64,000 nt of DNA. Source: Streptomyces sp. TRM49041. Its GTDB lineage: Bacteria > Actinomycetota > Actinomycetes > Streptomycetales > Streptomycetaceae. Below, piece after piece: positions 52,217 through 60,290 of the stretch. The stretch lies in the NCBI RefSeq assembly GCF_008271805.1, contig NZ_VSRY01000014.1, forward strand, positions 1 through 64,000, written 5' to 3'. The translations under genes were made by a program, and so were the position numbers. The notes under the pieces are model-generated. The model was not told the origin of the DNA. It saw only the letters and a program-made list of their open reading frames with translations, and searched no databases. The stretch's first letter is position 1; the number at the start of each line of letters is the position of its first letter.

Positions 52217-53398
52217 TCACGGCGTACGGAACAGCAGCACCGCGTTCTGCCCGCCGAGCCCGAACGACGTGCTGAGCGCCGCCCGCACCGGCCCGCGCCG
52301 CGGAGACTTGGTGACCACGTCCAGCTCGATCTCCGGATCCAGCCGGTCCAGGTTCGCCGTCGGCGGGATCGCCTGGTGCTGGATGGTCAGCACCGTGCAC
52401 GCCGCCTCCACCGCGCCGGCGCCCCCGCCCGCGTGCCCGATGGCGCTCTTGACGGCCGTGACCGGCGGCGGCGTGCCCCGGAACACCCGACGCAGCACCC
52501 GCGCCTCGGCCAGGTCGTCCAGCGGGGCGCCCGTGCCCTGCGCGTTCACATGGTCGACGTCGTCCGGGGCGAGCCCGGCGTCGGCGAACGCGGCCCGGAC
52601 CGCCAGCTCCACGCCCCGCCCCTCCGGGTCGACCCCGTCGAGGCCGACCGGCCCTTCCCCGGGCCGCGCCTCCGCAGAGGCGCCGTACCCCGCGAGCACC
52701 GCCCGCACCCGCGCCCGCCTGGCCCGGGCGTCCGCCAGCCGCTCCAGGACCAGCACCCCCGCGCCTTCGCCGAGCACGAAGCCGTCCCGCTCGGCGTCGA
52801 ACGGGCGGGACGCGCCGGCCGGGTCGTGAGTACGGGACGACAGGGCGCCCAGGCGGCCGAACCCGGCCGCGGCGGTGCGGCCCAGGACGCTGTCGGTGCC
52901 GCCCGCGACGGCGATGTCGCACGATCCCGCCCGCAGCAGGTCCCGCGCCATGCCGATGGCGGTCGCCCCCGAGGCGCAGCCGCCGACCGTGACGAAGCTC
53001 GGGCCGAGCGCGCCCAGGTCCGCACTGATCTCCCCGGCCGTGACCGCCCGGCCGCCATCCTGCAGACCGCCGCCCGGAAGACCGCCGTGGCAGCCGCCGC
53101 TCGTCCCGAGGACGACCGCCACCCGCGCGCCCTCCCACGCCGCCGAGCAGGCCGCGTCCGCGACCGCCTCCCGGGCGGCGGCGAGCCCCAGTGGCGCGGC
53201 CCCGTCGAACCCAGCGACCCGGCAGGAGAAGTCGACCGGCAGCCCGGCCAGCCGCACGTCCCGCGCGGCCGTCGAGACACCGTCGAGCAGCCCGTCCCAC
53301 GTGGACTCCGCGTCCCGGCCGGCGGGGGTGACCAGGCCCAGGCCGGTGACGGCGATGTCGTTCGGCCGGTGTGCGCGGACGCGTTCTCGGACGTGCAA
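52217..53398 (-). CDS. Beta-ketoacyl synthase-like protein with altered catalytic triad
   Basis: A 393-residue thiolase-fold condensing enzyme related to FabF and type II polyketide KS. The nucleophile is kept (Cys141 in VGGCASG), and the Lys/second-His motif VKSAIGHAGGGAG is present, but the first catalytic His of the HGT motif is Gln287 (VNAQGTGAPLDD). Start is TTG at 53398 behind GGAGCC, the only in-frame start. No acyl carrier protein or other fatty-acid gene is adjacent. It could act on preformed acyl groups or be a regulatory/CLF-like partner. Confidence 0.8.
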   Translation of the reverse strand: MHVRERVRAHRPNDIAVTGLGLVTPAGRDAESTWDGLLDGVSTAARDVRLAGLPVDFSCRVAGFDGAAPLGLAAAREAVADAACSAAWEGARVAVVLGTSGGCHGGLPGGGLQDGGRAVTAGEISADLGALGPSFVTVGGCASGATAIGMARDLLRAGSCDIAVAGGTDSVLGRTAAAGFGRLGALSSRTHDPAGASRPFDAERDGFVLGEGAGVLVLERLADARARRARVRAVLAGYGASAEARPGEGPVGLDGVDPEGRGVELAVRAAFADAGLAPDDVDHVNAQGTGAPLDDLAEARVLRRVFRGTPPPVTAVKSAIGHAGGGAGAVEAACTVLTIQHQAIPPTANLDRLDPEIELDVVTKSPRRGPVRAALSTSFGLGGQNAVLLFRTP

Positions 53399-53574
53399 GA
53401 TCGGCTCCAGACAGAGGTGGAGGACGGGGGGAGAAGCGACACCCTATGGGCGGCCGGACGGGCCGCGGTGACGTCGCGGGACCGATCGGCGGCGTATCCG
53501 GGCCAGAAGCACCCGCGTGGGTGACACGCCGTGGTCACCGTCCGGTGCCCGACACCACGCCCGGCCCGGCCGAT

Positions 53575-53611
53575 CGGCATGGGGGGTCGGCATGGGGGGC
53601 GGCATGGGGGG
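53575..53611. repeat. Three tandem copies of CGGCATGGGGGG
   Basis: Exact 12-mers at 53575-53586, 53588-53599 and 53600-53611 with one extra T between the first two. Each ends in six G, so the run could form a G-quadruplex. It lies between the divergent ketosynthase and the next gene. Confidence 0.7.
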
Positions 53612-53638
53612 CGTCGACTCCGAGTCCGGAACGACGAC

Positions 53639-54049
53639 ATGAAGGACGATGATGTGAACCGCGCGGTGACCTACGGGCTCTTCGCCGCCCGGGCCCTCCA
53701 CGACGCGGAGGAGGTCGCTCCGCCCCGCGCAGGCTCCGTCGCCCGTCTGCCGGAGCCGCGCGAGCGTTTTCCCACGGTGCCTGAGCTGGTCTGCAGGGCC
53801 GCCGAGTCCGTGCACCGGCGGGAGTTCGGTGTCGCGGTCGGTGTGATGGGGACGCTCGTCGGGGCCGCCGCTGTCGCGGGGGCCCGTACCGGCGGCGGGT
53901 CCGGCTTCTGTCAGGGCGCGCTCACGCCGCGCCGTGCGGGGGTGCCGCGGCCCACGCGGGCGCGTGACGCCGGGGCCGGAGCCGCCCTGACAGCAGGCGC
54001 CACCATCCTCTCGCACACCGTCGCGCGCGGGCTCACGGGGGCCCGGTAA
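53639..54049 (+). CDS. Hypothetical protein with C-terminal hydrophobic segment
   Basis: A 136-residue protein I do not recognise. It has a short basic/acidic N-terminus (MKDDDVNRAVTYGLFAARAL), Pro/Arg-rich middle, and hydrophobic stretch VAVGVMGTLVGAAAVAGA (about residues 61-78), with a second Ala-rich stretch near the end. Codon third positions are G/C-rich in this frame, supporting it. The ATG at 53639 lacks a strong RBS. The next gene starts 31 bases later. Confidence 0.6.
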   Translation: MKDDDVNRAVTYGLFAARALHDAEEVAPPRAGSVARLPEPRERFPTVPELVCRAAESVHRREFGVAVGVMGTLVGAAAVAGARTGGGSGFCQGALTPRRAGVPRPTRARDAGAGAALTAGATILSHTVARGLTGAR

Positions 54050-54080
54050 AGGCCGGTAAACCCGGGCGTACGCTGCGGAC

Positions 54081-54614
54081 ATGACCGAGTCAAGAGCCCT
54101 GCTGCGGCGGATCCGTGTGTGGTTGCTGTTCTTCATCGTGTGCCTGGTGCTGAGCGGGGCGACCGCGTTCCCGCTCGTCACCGAACTGCGCCTCACGGAG
54201 GACGCGCTGACCGGCTGGGCGTCGCCCGTCGCCGACGCCTTCCCCAGCCTGCTGGAGTGGATCCAGCGCGTACGGACGGGCCTCGACGTGGCCGAGTCCC
54301 AGTACCCGTTCCTGCTCTACGGGACGGACTGGCTGGCCTTCGCGCACCTGGTCATCGCGGTCGCCTTCTACGGCCCGTACCGCGACCCCGTACGGAACAT
54401 CTGGGTCGTCGACTTCGGGATCATCGCCTGCGCCGGGATCGTCCCGCTCGCCCTCATCTGCGGACCGCTCCGCGGCATTCCCTTCTGGTGGACGGTCATC
54501 GACCTGTCCTTCGGGGTCTTCGGGGTGATCCCGCTGCTCGTGGTACGCCGCCACATCAAGCGCCTGGAGGCGCTGACGGAGCCGGTCAACCCGTCGGTCG
54601 CGCTACGCGCATGA
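54081..54614 (+). CDS. Hypothetical four-helix membrane protein
   Basis: A 177-residue integral membrane protein of unknown function, four predicted helices at about residues 12-32 (VWLLFFIVCLVLSGATAF), 82-100, 112-132 and 137-158. It contains the charged loop YGPYRDPVRNIWVVD, and a cytoplasmic RRHIKRLE tail. Good codon usage and a clear ATG. Confidence 0.75.
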   Translation: MTESRALLRRIRVWLLFFIVCLVLSGATAFPLVTELRLTEDALTGWASPVADAFPSLLEWIQRVRTGLDVAESQYPFLLYGTDWLAFAHLVIAVAFYGPYRDPVRNIWVVDFGIIACAGIVPLALICGPLRGIPFWWTVIDLSFGVFGVIPLLVVRRHIKRLEALTEPVNPSVALRA

Positions 54615-54702
54615 CGTGCCGTGAAGGACGCGAACTCCTCGCGGCCGCGGGCGGCGATGGGCGGCGCGGCCTTCCAGGGTCGTTGTCGACAGTGCCGCGA
54701 AG

Positions 54703-55395
54703 TCACGTGCGGGCTCCCGTCAGTACGGAGGTGAGCGTGTCCACACGGTTGGTGGTGATCGAGTCGACTCCGTTGCCGATCAGCCTGCGCATGCTCCTGC
54801 GGGTGTCGGGCGTCCAGGCGGAGACGAGCAGCCCGTCGCGGTGCACCCGGTCGGAGAGCTCCGCGCTGACCAGTCCGAAGCGGTAGTTGAGCCAGCGCGG
54901 CGCCAGCGCTTCCAGGAGTGCGGGGGCGGCCGGGGCGAGCGTGGTCCAGGTCAGCGCCAGCTCGGCGGCCGGGGCGGCGGCGCGGACGAGGAGCATGGCG
55001 GGCGCCGCGGAGCAGTAGTACACGCGGTCGTCCGCGTCGCACTCGCGGACGCCGCCGACGATGGTGCGGACCGCCGCCTCGGTGGCGCCGGGCAGATCGA
55101 TCATCACCCGGTGCGGGGCGGCCGCCTCCAGCGCCTCGTACAGCGTCGGCACGCCCTCCGGGCCGGTCCGCTCGCGGACCTCGGCGAAGGTGAGCGCGGC
55201 GAGCGGCCGGTCGATCCGCCACAGCCGCCGGAGGGTCTCGTCGTGCAGGAGGACCGGGACGCCGTCCCAGGTGAGCCGGACGTCGATCTCGACGGCGTCC
55301 GCGCCGCGCGCGAAGGCCGAGCGGATCGACGCGAGCGTGTTCTCCCGGACCCGGTACGGGTCTCCCCGGTGCCCGACGACGGTGACGGTGCGCAT
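54703..55395 (-). CDS. Glycerophosphodiester phosphodiesterase
   Basis: A 230-residue GDPD with a TIM barrel. HRGDPYRVRENTLAS (His9, Glu17 region), EIDVRLTWDGVPVLLHDE (metal-binding Glu/Asp and catalytic His) are intact. It has no signal peptide, so it is cytosolic and would split glycerophosphodiesters to glycerol-3-phosphate. Downstream of the adenosine-deaminase-like gene by 25 bases, same strand. Confidence 0.9.
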   Translation of the reverse strand: MRTVTVVGHRGDPYRVRENTLASIRSAFARGADAVEIDVRLTWDGVPVLLHDETLRRLWRIDRPLAALTFAEVRERTGPEGVPTLYEALEAAAPHRVMIDLPGATEAAVRTIVGGVRECDADDRVYYCSAAPAMLLVRAAAPAAELALTWTTLAPAAPALLEALAPRWLNYRFGLVSAELSDRVHRDGLLVSAWTPDTRRSMRRLIGNGVDSITTNRVDTLTSVLTGART

Positions 55396-55420
55396 GGCCC
55401 CATTGTCGGGGCCCGGCAGG

Positions 55421-56446
55421 TCAGGGCGCGAGCCACTGCTCTGTGTAGGCGTCGATCTCCGCGCTGATGCGGGCCTTGCCCGCCGGGTCGAGGAAGGACG
55501 CCTCGACGGCGTTCCTGGCGAGGCCGGCGACGCCGCGCTCGTCGAGTCCGAGGAGCCGGGCGGCGACCCCGTACTCGTGGTTCAGGTCGGTGCCGAACAT
55601 CGGCGGGTCGTCGGAGTTGATCGTGACCAGTACCCCGGCGGCGACCATCTCCTTCATGGGGTGCCGGTCGAGGTCGGTGACGGCGCGGGTGGCGATGTTG
55701 GAGGTGGGGCAGACCTCCAGGGCGATGCGGTGCTCGGCGAGGTGGGCGAGCAGTACAGGGTCCTGGGTGGCGCTCGTGCCGTGGCCGATGCGCTCGGCGT
55801 GCAGGTCGTTCAGGGCGTCCCAGACGGTCTGCGGTCCCGTCGTCTCGCCCGCGTGCGGCACGGAGCGCAGCCCGGCCGCGACGGCCCGGTCGAAGTACGG
55901 CTTGAACTGCGGGCGCGGCACGCCGATCTCCGGGCCGCCGAGCCCGAAGGAGACCAGTCCCTCGGGCCGCAGGTCGACGGCGAGCCGGGTGGTTTCCTCG
56001 GCGGCCTCCAGACCGGCCTCGCCCGGGATGTCGAAGCACCAGCGCAGGATCACGCCCAGCTCGGTCTCGGCCGCGGTCCTGGCGTCCTCGATGGCCTCCA
56101 TGAACGCCTTCTCGTCGATGCCCCGCCGCGTCGAGCTGAACGGGGTGACGGTCAGCTCCGCGTAGCGGATGTTCTGCCGCGCCATGTCGCGGGCGACCTC
56201 GTAGGTGAGCAGCCGGACGTCCTCGGGGGTGCGGACCAGGTCGACGACCGAGAGGTAGACCTCGATGAAGTGCGCGAAGTCGGTGAACGTGAAGTAGTCG
56301 ACCAGAGCCTCGGGATCCGTCGGCACCTTCGAGTCCGGGTGGCGCGCGGCCAGCTCGGACACGATGCGGGGCGAGGCCGAGCCGATGTGGTGGACGTGCA
56401 GCTCCGCCTTGGGAAGCCCCGCGATGAAGGGGTGCAGATCGGTCAT
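55421..56446 (-). CDS. Adenosine deaminase-like amidohydrolase
   Basis: A 341-residue amidohydrolase of the ADA/AMP deaminase family. Metal ligands His17 and His19 in ELHVHHIGS, the glutamate box PHAGETTGP, RIGHGTSA and the INSDDPPMF aspartates are present. The usual HVHLDG is HVHHIG, so the substrate-contacting Asp is missing, and SFGLGGPE replaces the common GIDLAGDE. Adenosine or a different aminopurine/6-substituted purine may be the substrate. ATG at 56446 with GGAGGACC upstream. Confidence 0.8.
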   Translation of the reverse strand: MTDLHPFIAGLPKAELHVHHIGSASPRIVSELAARHPDSKVPTDPEALVDYFTFTDFAHFIEVYLSVVDLVRTPEDVRLLTYEVARDMARQNIRYAELTVTPFSSTRRGIDEKAFMEAIEDARTAAETELGVILRWCFDIPGEAGLEAAEETTRLAVDLRPEGLVSFGLGGPEIGVPRPQFKPYFDRAVAAGLRSVPHAGETTGPQTVWDALNDLHAERIGHGTSATQDPVLLAHLAEHRIALEVCPTSNIATRAVTDLDRHPMKEMVAAGVLVTINSDDPPMFGTDLNHEYGVAARLLGLDERGVAGLARNAVEASFLDPAGKARISAEIDAYTEQWLAP

Positions 56447-56533
56447 CGAGGTCCTCCGAGTGGGTGAGCCGTCCCTGGTCACGGCTCATCGTAAGCGGGT
56501 CGTTAGCATGGCCGGACACGATGGGGGAGGGTC

Positions 56534-57244
56534 ATGCCAGACAACAGCGAGCGGAACGATCCCTGGGCGCCGCCGGAGGCCCGGCAGTCCGAGCCGGGGA
56601 TCGACCTGGGCAAGCCGGCGCCTCCGGCGGCCGGGCCGCACAACCAGCCGACGGTGACGTCGATGCCGACGGCGGGCTTCGGCGCCCCGGCGGGCGACCA
56701 GCTTCCGCCGCCCCCGGTCGCGCCCGGCGGACCGGCGCAGCCCGCACCGGGCCCGTACGGCTACCCGGCGCCCACGACGCCCATGGCGGGCGGAGCGGGC
56801 GCACCGGGCGTACCAGGCGCACCGGGTGGACCCGGCGGGGCGGTGGGGCCGGGTGCCGGCTATGGCTACCCGGGCTATCCGGCGCCGTACGGCGCGAATC
56901 CGTGGGGGCCTGCCCCGGCGAACGGTCTCGGCATCGCCGCGATGGTGCTCGGCATCGTCTCGGTGGTCACGTTCTGCCTGTACGGAGTCGTCAGCATCAT
57001 CACGGGTGCCCTCGGCCTCATCCTCGGCATCGTCGCCCGAAAGCGGGTCAAGCGGGGCGAGGCCAACAACGGCGGCATGGCGACGGCGGGCATCATCACG
57101 GGCTCGATAGGCATCGTCCTGGGCATCCTGGTCCTCGGCGGCCTCATCTGGGCGATCGCCGAGGGCGTGTCCCGCCAGGACGACTTCGACTCGTACGACG
57201 ACTCGTACTCGACGTCCATGGTCGTCCCGGAAACGGTTCGCTGA
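56534..57244 (+). CDS. DUF4190 domain membrane protein (first of two)
   Basis: A 236-residue protein: Pro/Gly/Ala-rich disordered N-terminus to about residue 128, then two membrane helices (LGIAAMVLGIVSVVTFCLYG and MATAGIITGSIGIVLGILVLGG) joined by the DUF4190 loop GIVARKRVKRGEANNGG, and an acidic tail (DDFDSYDDSY). Function unknown. It is followed after 110 bases by a shorter paralogue. Confidence 0.85.
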   Translation: MPDNSERNDPWAPPEARQSEPGIDLGKPAPPAAGPHNQPTVTSMPTAGFGAPAGDQLPPPPVAPGGPAQPAPGPYGYPAPTTPMAGGAGAPGVPGAPGGPGGAVGPGAGYGYPGYPAPYGANPWGPAPANGLGIAAMVLGIVSVVTFCLYGVVSIITGALGLILGIVARKRVKRGEANNGGMATAGIITGSIGIVLGILVLGGLIWAIAEGVSRQDDFDSYDDSYSTSMVVPETVR

Positions 57245-57354
57245 CCGGGCCGTCCCCGGCCGGGAGGGCCCCCGACAGGCGCTCCGGGCCCTCCGGAGTG
57301 ATCGCCGCGCATACGATGGGCGGACGACGTCCAACGGAGGGGGAATCACTCATC

Positions 57355-57825
57355 ATGTCCGACCCGAACCAGCCGCCCGGCTTCGGGCCGCCCGGTCCGT
57401 ACGGCTCCGGCGGGCCGCAGCAGCCCGGCTACGGATACCCGGCGCCGAGCACCCCTCCGCCGCCACCGGTCGGCTACCCGGCGGCACCGCCGGTCTCGCC
57501 GTACGCCACGCCCGCGCCCGCGTACGGGGCGCCCGGGTACGGGGCGCCGCGGCCCAGCAACGGCATGGGAACCGCGGGACTGGTCCTCGGCATCATCGGT
57601 GTCGTCTGCAACGTGATCCTCGTGCTGTGGTTCATCGGCATGATCCTCGGAATCCTCGCGATCATCTTCGGTGCGCTGGGCCGGGGCAAGGCGAACCGCG
57701 GCGAGGCGACCAACAAGGGCGCGGCCACGTCGGGGCTGGTCATGGGCATCATCGCGACGGTGCTGCTGCCGGCGCTCGTGCTGCTGATCTTCGCCGGCTC
57801 CCTCGGAGCGGCGAGCGGCATCTGA
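57355..57825 (+). CDS. DUF4190 domain membrane protein (second of two)
   Basis: A 156-residue paralogue of the preceding gene: Pro/Gly/Tyr-rich head (PGYGYPAPST), then helices at about residues 75-110 and 122-142 with the conserved loop ALGRGKANRGEATNKGAATSG. Function unknown. Its head resembles that of secreted or cell-pole proteins, but no signal peptide is present. Confidence 0.85.
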   Translation: MSDPNQPPGFGPPGPYGSGGPQQPGYGYPAPSTPPPPPVGYPAAPPVSPYATPAPAYGAPGYGAPRPSNGMGTAGLVLGIIGVVCNVILVLWFIGMILGILAIIFGALGRGKANRGEATNKGAATSGLVMGIIATVLLPALVLLIFAGSLGAASGI

Positions 57826-57860
57826 CCCGCCGCCCGCAGGCCGTGGGCCGTACTTCCGGA

Positions 57861-57889
57861 GGGCCCGGCACGCGAGGCGTGCCGGGCCC
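57861..57889. terminator. 13-bp perfect hairpin between convergent genes
   Basis: GGGCCCGGCACGC (57861-57873) pairs with GCGTGCCGGGCCC (57877-57889) around GAG, between the second DUF4190 gene and the NADAR gene. Confidence 0.85.
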
Positions 57890-57918
57890 CATCCGTGGGC
57901 AGGCCGGGAGCCGCCCCG

Positions 57919-58503
57919 CTACTGCCCGCGCAGCTCCTTCCGCGCGTCCATCAGCGCGAAGCCCAGCAGGTTGAGGCCGCGCCAGCGGGCCGGGTCGTGG
58001 GCGCGCTCGTCGTCGGCCGCGAGTCCTATGCCCCAGATTCGGTCCACCGGGCTCGCCTCCACCAGCACCCGGTTCCCGGTGCCCAGCAGGTAGTCCCGCA
58101 GCCGCGTGTCCTGGCCGAACTTGTGCCGACTCCCCTCCACCACGATCCCGTACCGCTCGCGCTCCCACACCGCCTCGTCGAAGCCGCGCACCAGCCGCCC
58201 GGCCTTCTTGGCGAGCGCCGGGTTCGCCGCCTCCACGGCCCGTCGCTCCGCCTCCGCGTCGCCGAAGAGGCGCGCCTTCGCGGCCATCATCCAGTGCTCC
58301 GCCGTCGCGTACGTGACCCCGTCCACCGTGAACGGCGACGGCCACCACTGGCTCAGACAGCTCGCCCCGATCTCCCCGTCACGGCGCGCGCGATGCCCCC
58401 AGAAGTACAGAAACCTCACCCTCCCCCAGCCTCCGGCCGGAACCTCCATCCCGCTTCGCTCACCCCTGCTGACCTGCTCGATCAGCGCATCCAGCTGCTC
58501 CAT
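57919..58503 (-). CDS. NADAR family protein (YbiA-like N-glycosidase fold)
   Basis: A 194-residue YbiA/RibX-like protein. FLYFWGH, LSQWWPSPFTVDGVTYATAEHWMMAAKARLFGD and RGLNLLGFALMDARKEL match the family, which cleaves early riboflavin intermediates in plants and E. coli and is linked to NAD/ADP-ribose systems. ATG at 58503 or 58515 are possible starts. Divergent from the second dehydrogenase by about 180 bases. Confidence 0.85.
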   Translation of the reverse strand: MEQLDALIEQVSRGERSGMEVPAGGWGRVRFLYFWGHRARRDGEIGASCLSQWWPSPFTVDGVTYATAEHWMMAAKARLFGDAEAERRAVEAANPALAKKAGRLVRGFDEAVWERERYGIVVEGSRHKFGQDTRLRDYLLGTGNRVLVEASPVDRIWGIGLAADDERAHDPARWRGLNLLGFALMDARKELRGQ

Positions 58504-58599
58504 GCACGCCAGCATGGCAGCCGCCACCGACACTCCGTACGGGGATTTCCGGAGCCGCGCGACACATGGTCGACGCAATCCGTCGCGTAACCAAAAGGC

Positions 58600-58642
58600 A
58601 ACAACGGAATCCCTTGTTGAGTGGGGACCACTCTGTCAGGAT
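58600..58642 (+). promoter_or_regulatory. Promoter of the second polyamine operon with an overlapping dyad
   Basis: TTGTTG (58614-58619) and CAGGAT (58637-58642) with 17 bases between form a housekeeping promoter. The near-perfect dyad AACAACGGAATCCCTTGTT (58600-58618) overlaps its -35. CAACAACG within it is shared with the first dehydrogenase region, and AACAACGG recurs at 58663-58670 close to the start codon. Confidence 0.55.
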
Positions 58643-58680
58643 CGGCACTCAAATCAAGCTGGAACAACGGAGAGCGTCAA

Positions 58681-60237
58681 ATGGACGACCGCTTCCAGGC
58701 AGCGGAGATCGTGGATCAACGCACCGCCACCGCCACCGAGGCGCGGCAGCGCTTCGGCGAGGGCGCGCAGTACATCGGGGGCCGCCTGCGCCCCGGCACC
58801 TCCGGCCGCACCCACACCGTGGTCGACCCCGCGACGGGCGACGACGTCCTCACATACGAGCTCGCCGGGACCGCCGACGTGGACGCGGCCGTCGCCGCCG
58901 CCCGCGCCGCCTTCCCCGCCTGGTCCGGGGCCACCCCGGGCGAGCGCTCCGAGGCGCTGCACCGCTTCGCCGCCGTCCTGGCCGAACGCGCCGAGGACTT
59001 CGCGCGGGCGGAGTCCCTGCAGTGCGGGAAGCCGCTCAAGCTGACCCGCGAGTTCGACGTCCCGGGCACCGTGGACAACGCCGCCTTCTTCGCCGGGGCG
59101 GCCCGCCACCTCCAGGGCCAGTCCGCGGGCGAGTACAGCGGCGACCACACCTCGTACATCCGCCGCGAAGCCATCGGCGTCGTCGGCTCCGTCGCGCCCT
59201 GGAACTACCCCCTCCAGATGGCCGCCTGGAAGATCCTCCCGGCCGTCGCCGCAGGCAACGCCATCGTCCTCAAGCCCGCCGAACTCACCCCGCTCACCTC
59301 GCTGATGTTCGCTCGGGCGGCCACCGACGCGGGCATCCCCGACGGCGTGATCAACATTGTCAACGGCGCCGGACGGGACGCGGGCGAGCACCTCGTCGGC
59401 CACCCCGACGTCGCCATGACGTCCTTCACCGGTTCCACGCCCGTCGGCAAGCGGGTCGCCGAACTCGCCACCGCCACCGTCAAGCGCCTCCACCTCGAAC
59501 TCGGCGGCAAGGCACCCTTCGTCGTCTTCGACGACGCCGACCTCGAAGCCGCGGTGCACGGCGCCGTGGCCGGTGCGCTCATCAACACCGGCCAGGACTG
59601 CACCGCCGCCACCCGCGCCTACGTCCAGCGGCCCCTGTACGACGCCTTCGTCGAGCAGGTCGCCGCGCTCATGGGAACCGTCCGGCTCGGTGACCCGTTC
59701 CACCAGGACACCGACCTCGGGCCGCTCATCAGCCACGCCCAGCGCGACCGCGTCGCCGCCTTCGTGGACCGGGCCCGCGCGTACGCCACCGTGGTCACCG
59801 GTGGCGAACCCCCCAAGGGCCACCTGGCCGCCGGCGCCTACTATCCGCCCACCCTGATCACCGGCGCCGCCCAGGACAGCGAGATCGTCCAGTCCGAGGT
59901 CTTCGGCCCCGTCCTCGTCGTCCTCCCGTTCGACAGCGACGACGAGGGACTCGCCCTCGCCGGCGACACGCCCTACGGCCTCGCCGCGTCCGCCTGGACC
60001 CGCGACGTCTACCGCGCCGGCCGCGCCACCCGCGAGATCAGGGCGGGCTGCGTCTGGGTCAACGACCACATCCCGATCATCAGCGAGATGCCGCACGGAG
60101 GCTACCGCGCCTCCGGCTTCGGAAAGGACATGTCAACGTACTCCTTCGAGGAGTACACGCAGGTCAAGCACGTGATGCTCGACAACACCGCGGTCGCCAG
60201 GAAGGACTGGCACCGCACGATCTTCGGGGACCGCTAG
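58681..60237 (+). CDS. Aldehyde dehydrogenase (second; polyamine region)
   Basis: A 518-residue aldehyde dehydrogenase: APWNYPLQMAAWK, SFTGSTPVGKRVAEL, LELGGKAPFVVF and NTGQDCTAATR (catalytic Cys), with VWVNDHIPIISEMPHGGYR. N-terminal 40 residues are extra compared with the first enzyme. Placed ahead of PotD-A-B-C, it probably oxidises a polyamine-derived aminoaldehyde. ATG at 58681. Confidence 0.9.
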   Translation: MDDRFQAAEIVDQRTATATEARQRFGEGAQYIGGRLRPGTSGRTHTVVDPATGDDVLTYELAGTADVDAAVAAARAAFPAWSGATPGERSEALHRFAAVLAERAEDFARAESLQCGKPLKLTREFDVPGTVDNAAFFAGAARHLQGQSAGEYSGDHTSYIRREAIGVVGSVAPWNYPLQMAAWKILPAVAAGNAIVLKPAELTPLTSLMFARAATDAGIPDGVINIVNGAGRDAGEHLVGHPDVAMTSFTGSTPVGKRVAELATATVKRLHLELGGKAPFVVFDDADLEAAVHGAVAGALINTGQDCTAATRAYVQRPLYDAFVEQVAALMGTVRLGDPFHQDTDLGPLISHAQRDRVAAFVDRARAYATVVTGGEPPKGHLAAGAYYPPTLITGAAQDSEIVQSEVFGPVLVVLPFDSDDEGLALAGDTPYGLAASAWTRDVYRAGRATREIRAGCVWVNDHIPIISEMPHGGYRASGFGKDMSTYSFEEYTQVKHVMLDNTAVARKDWHRTIFGDR

Positions 60238-60290
60238 CCCACAGGACGCCGCACGAACAGCGGACCGACCCAACCCGAAAGGCACAGCGC

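Noticed and set aside
53444..54196. Opposite-strand frame across the hypothetical gene at 53639
   Set aside because: Codon third positions and hydrophobic pattern fit the plus strand better.
54730..54745. GTGTCCACA near the GDPD 3' end as another DnaA box
   Set aside because: It lies inside the coding sequence and differs from the consensus at the first base; not counted with the intergenic boxes.
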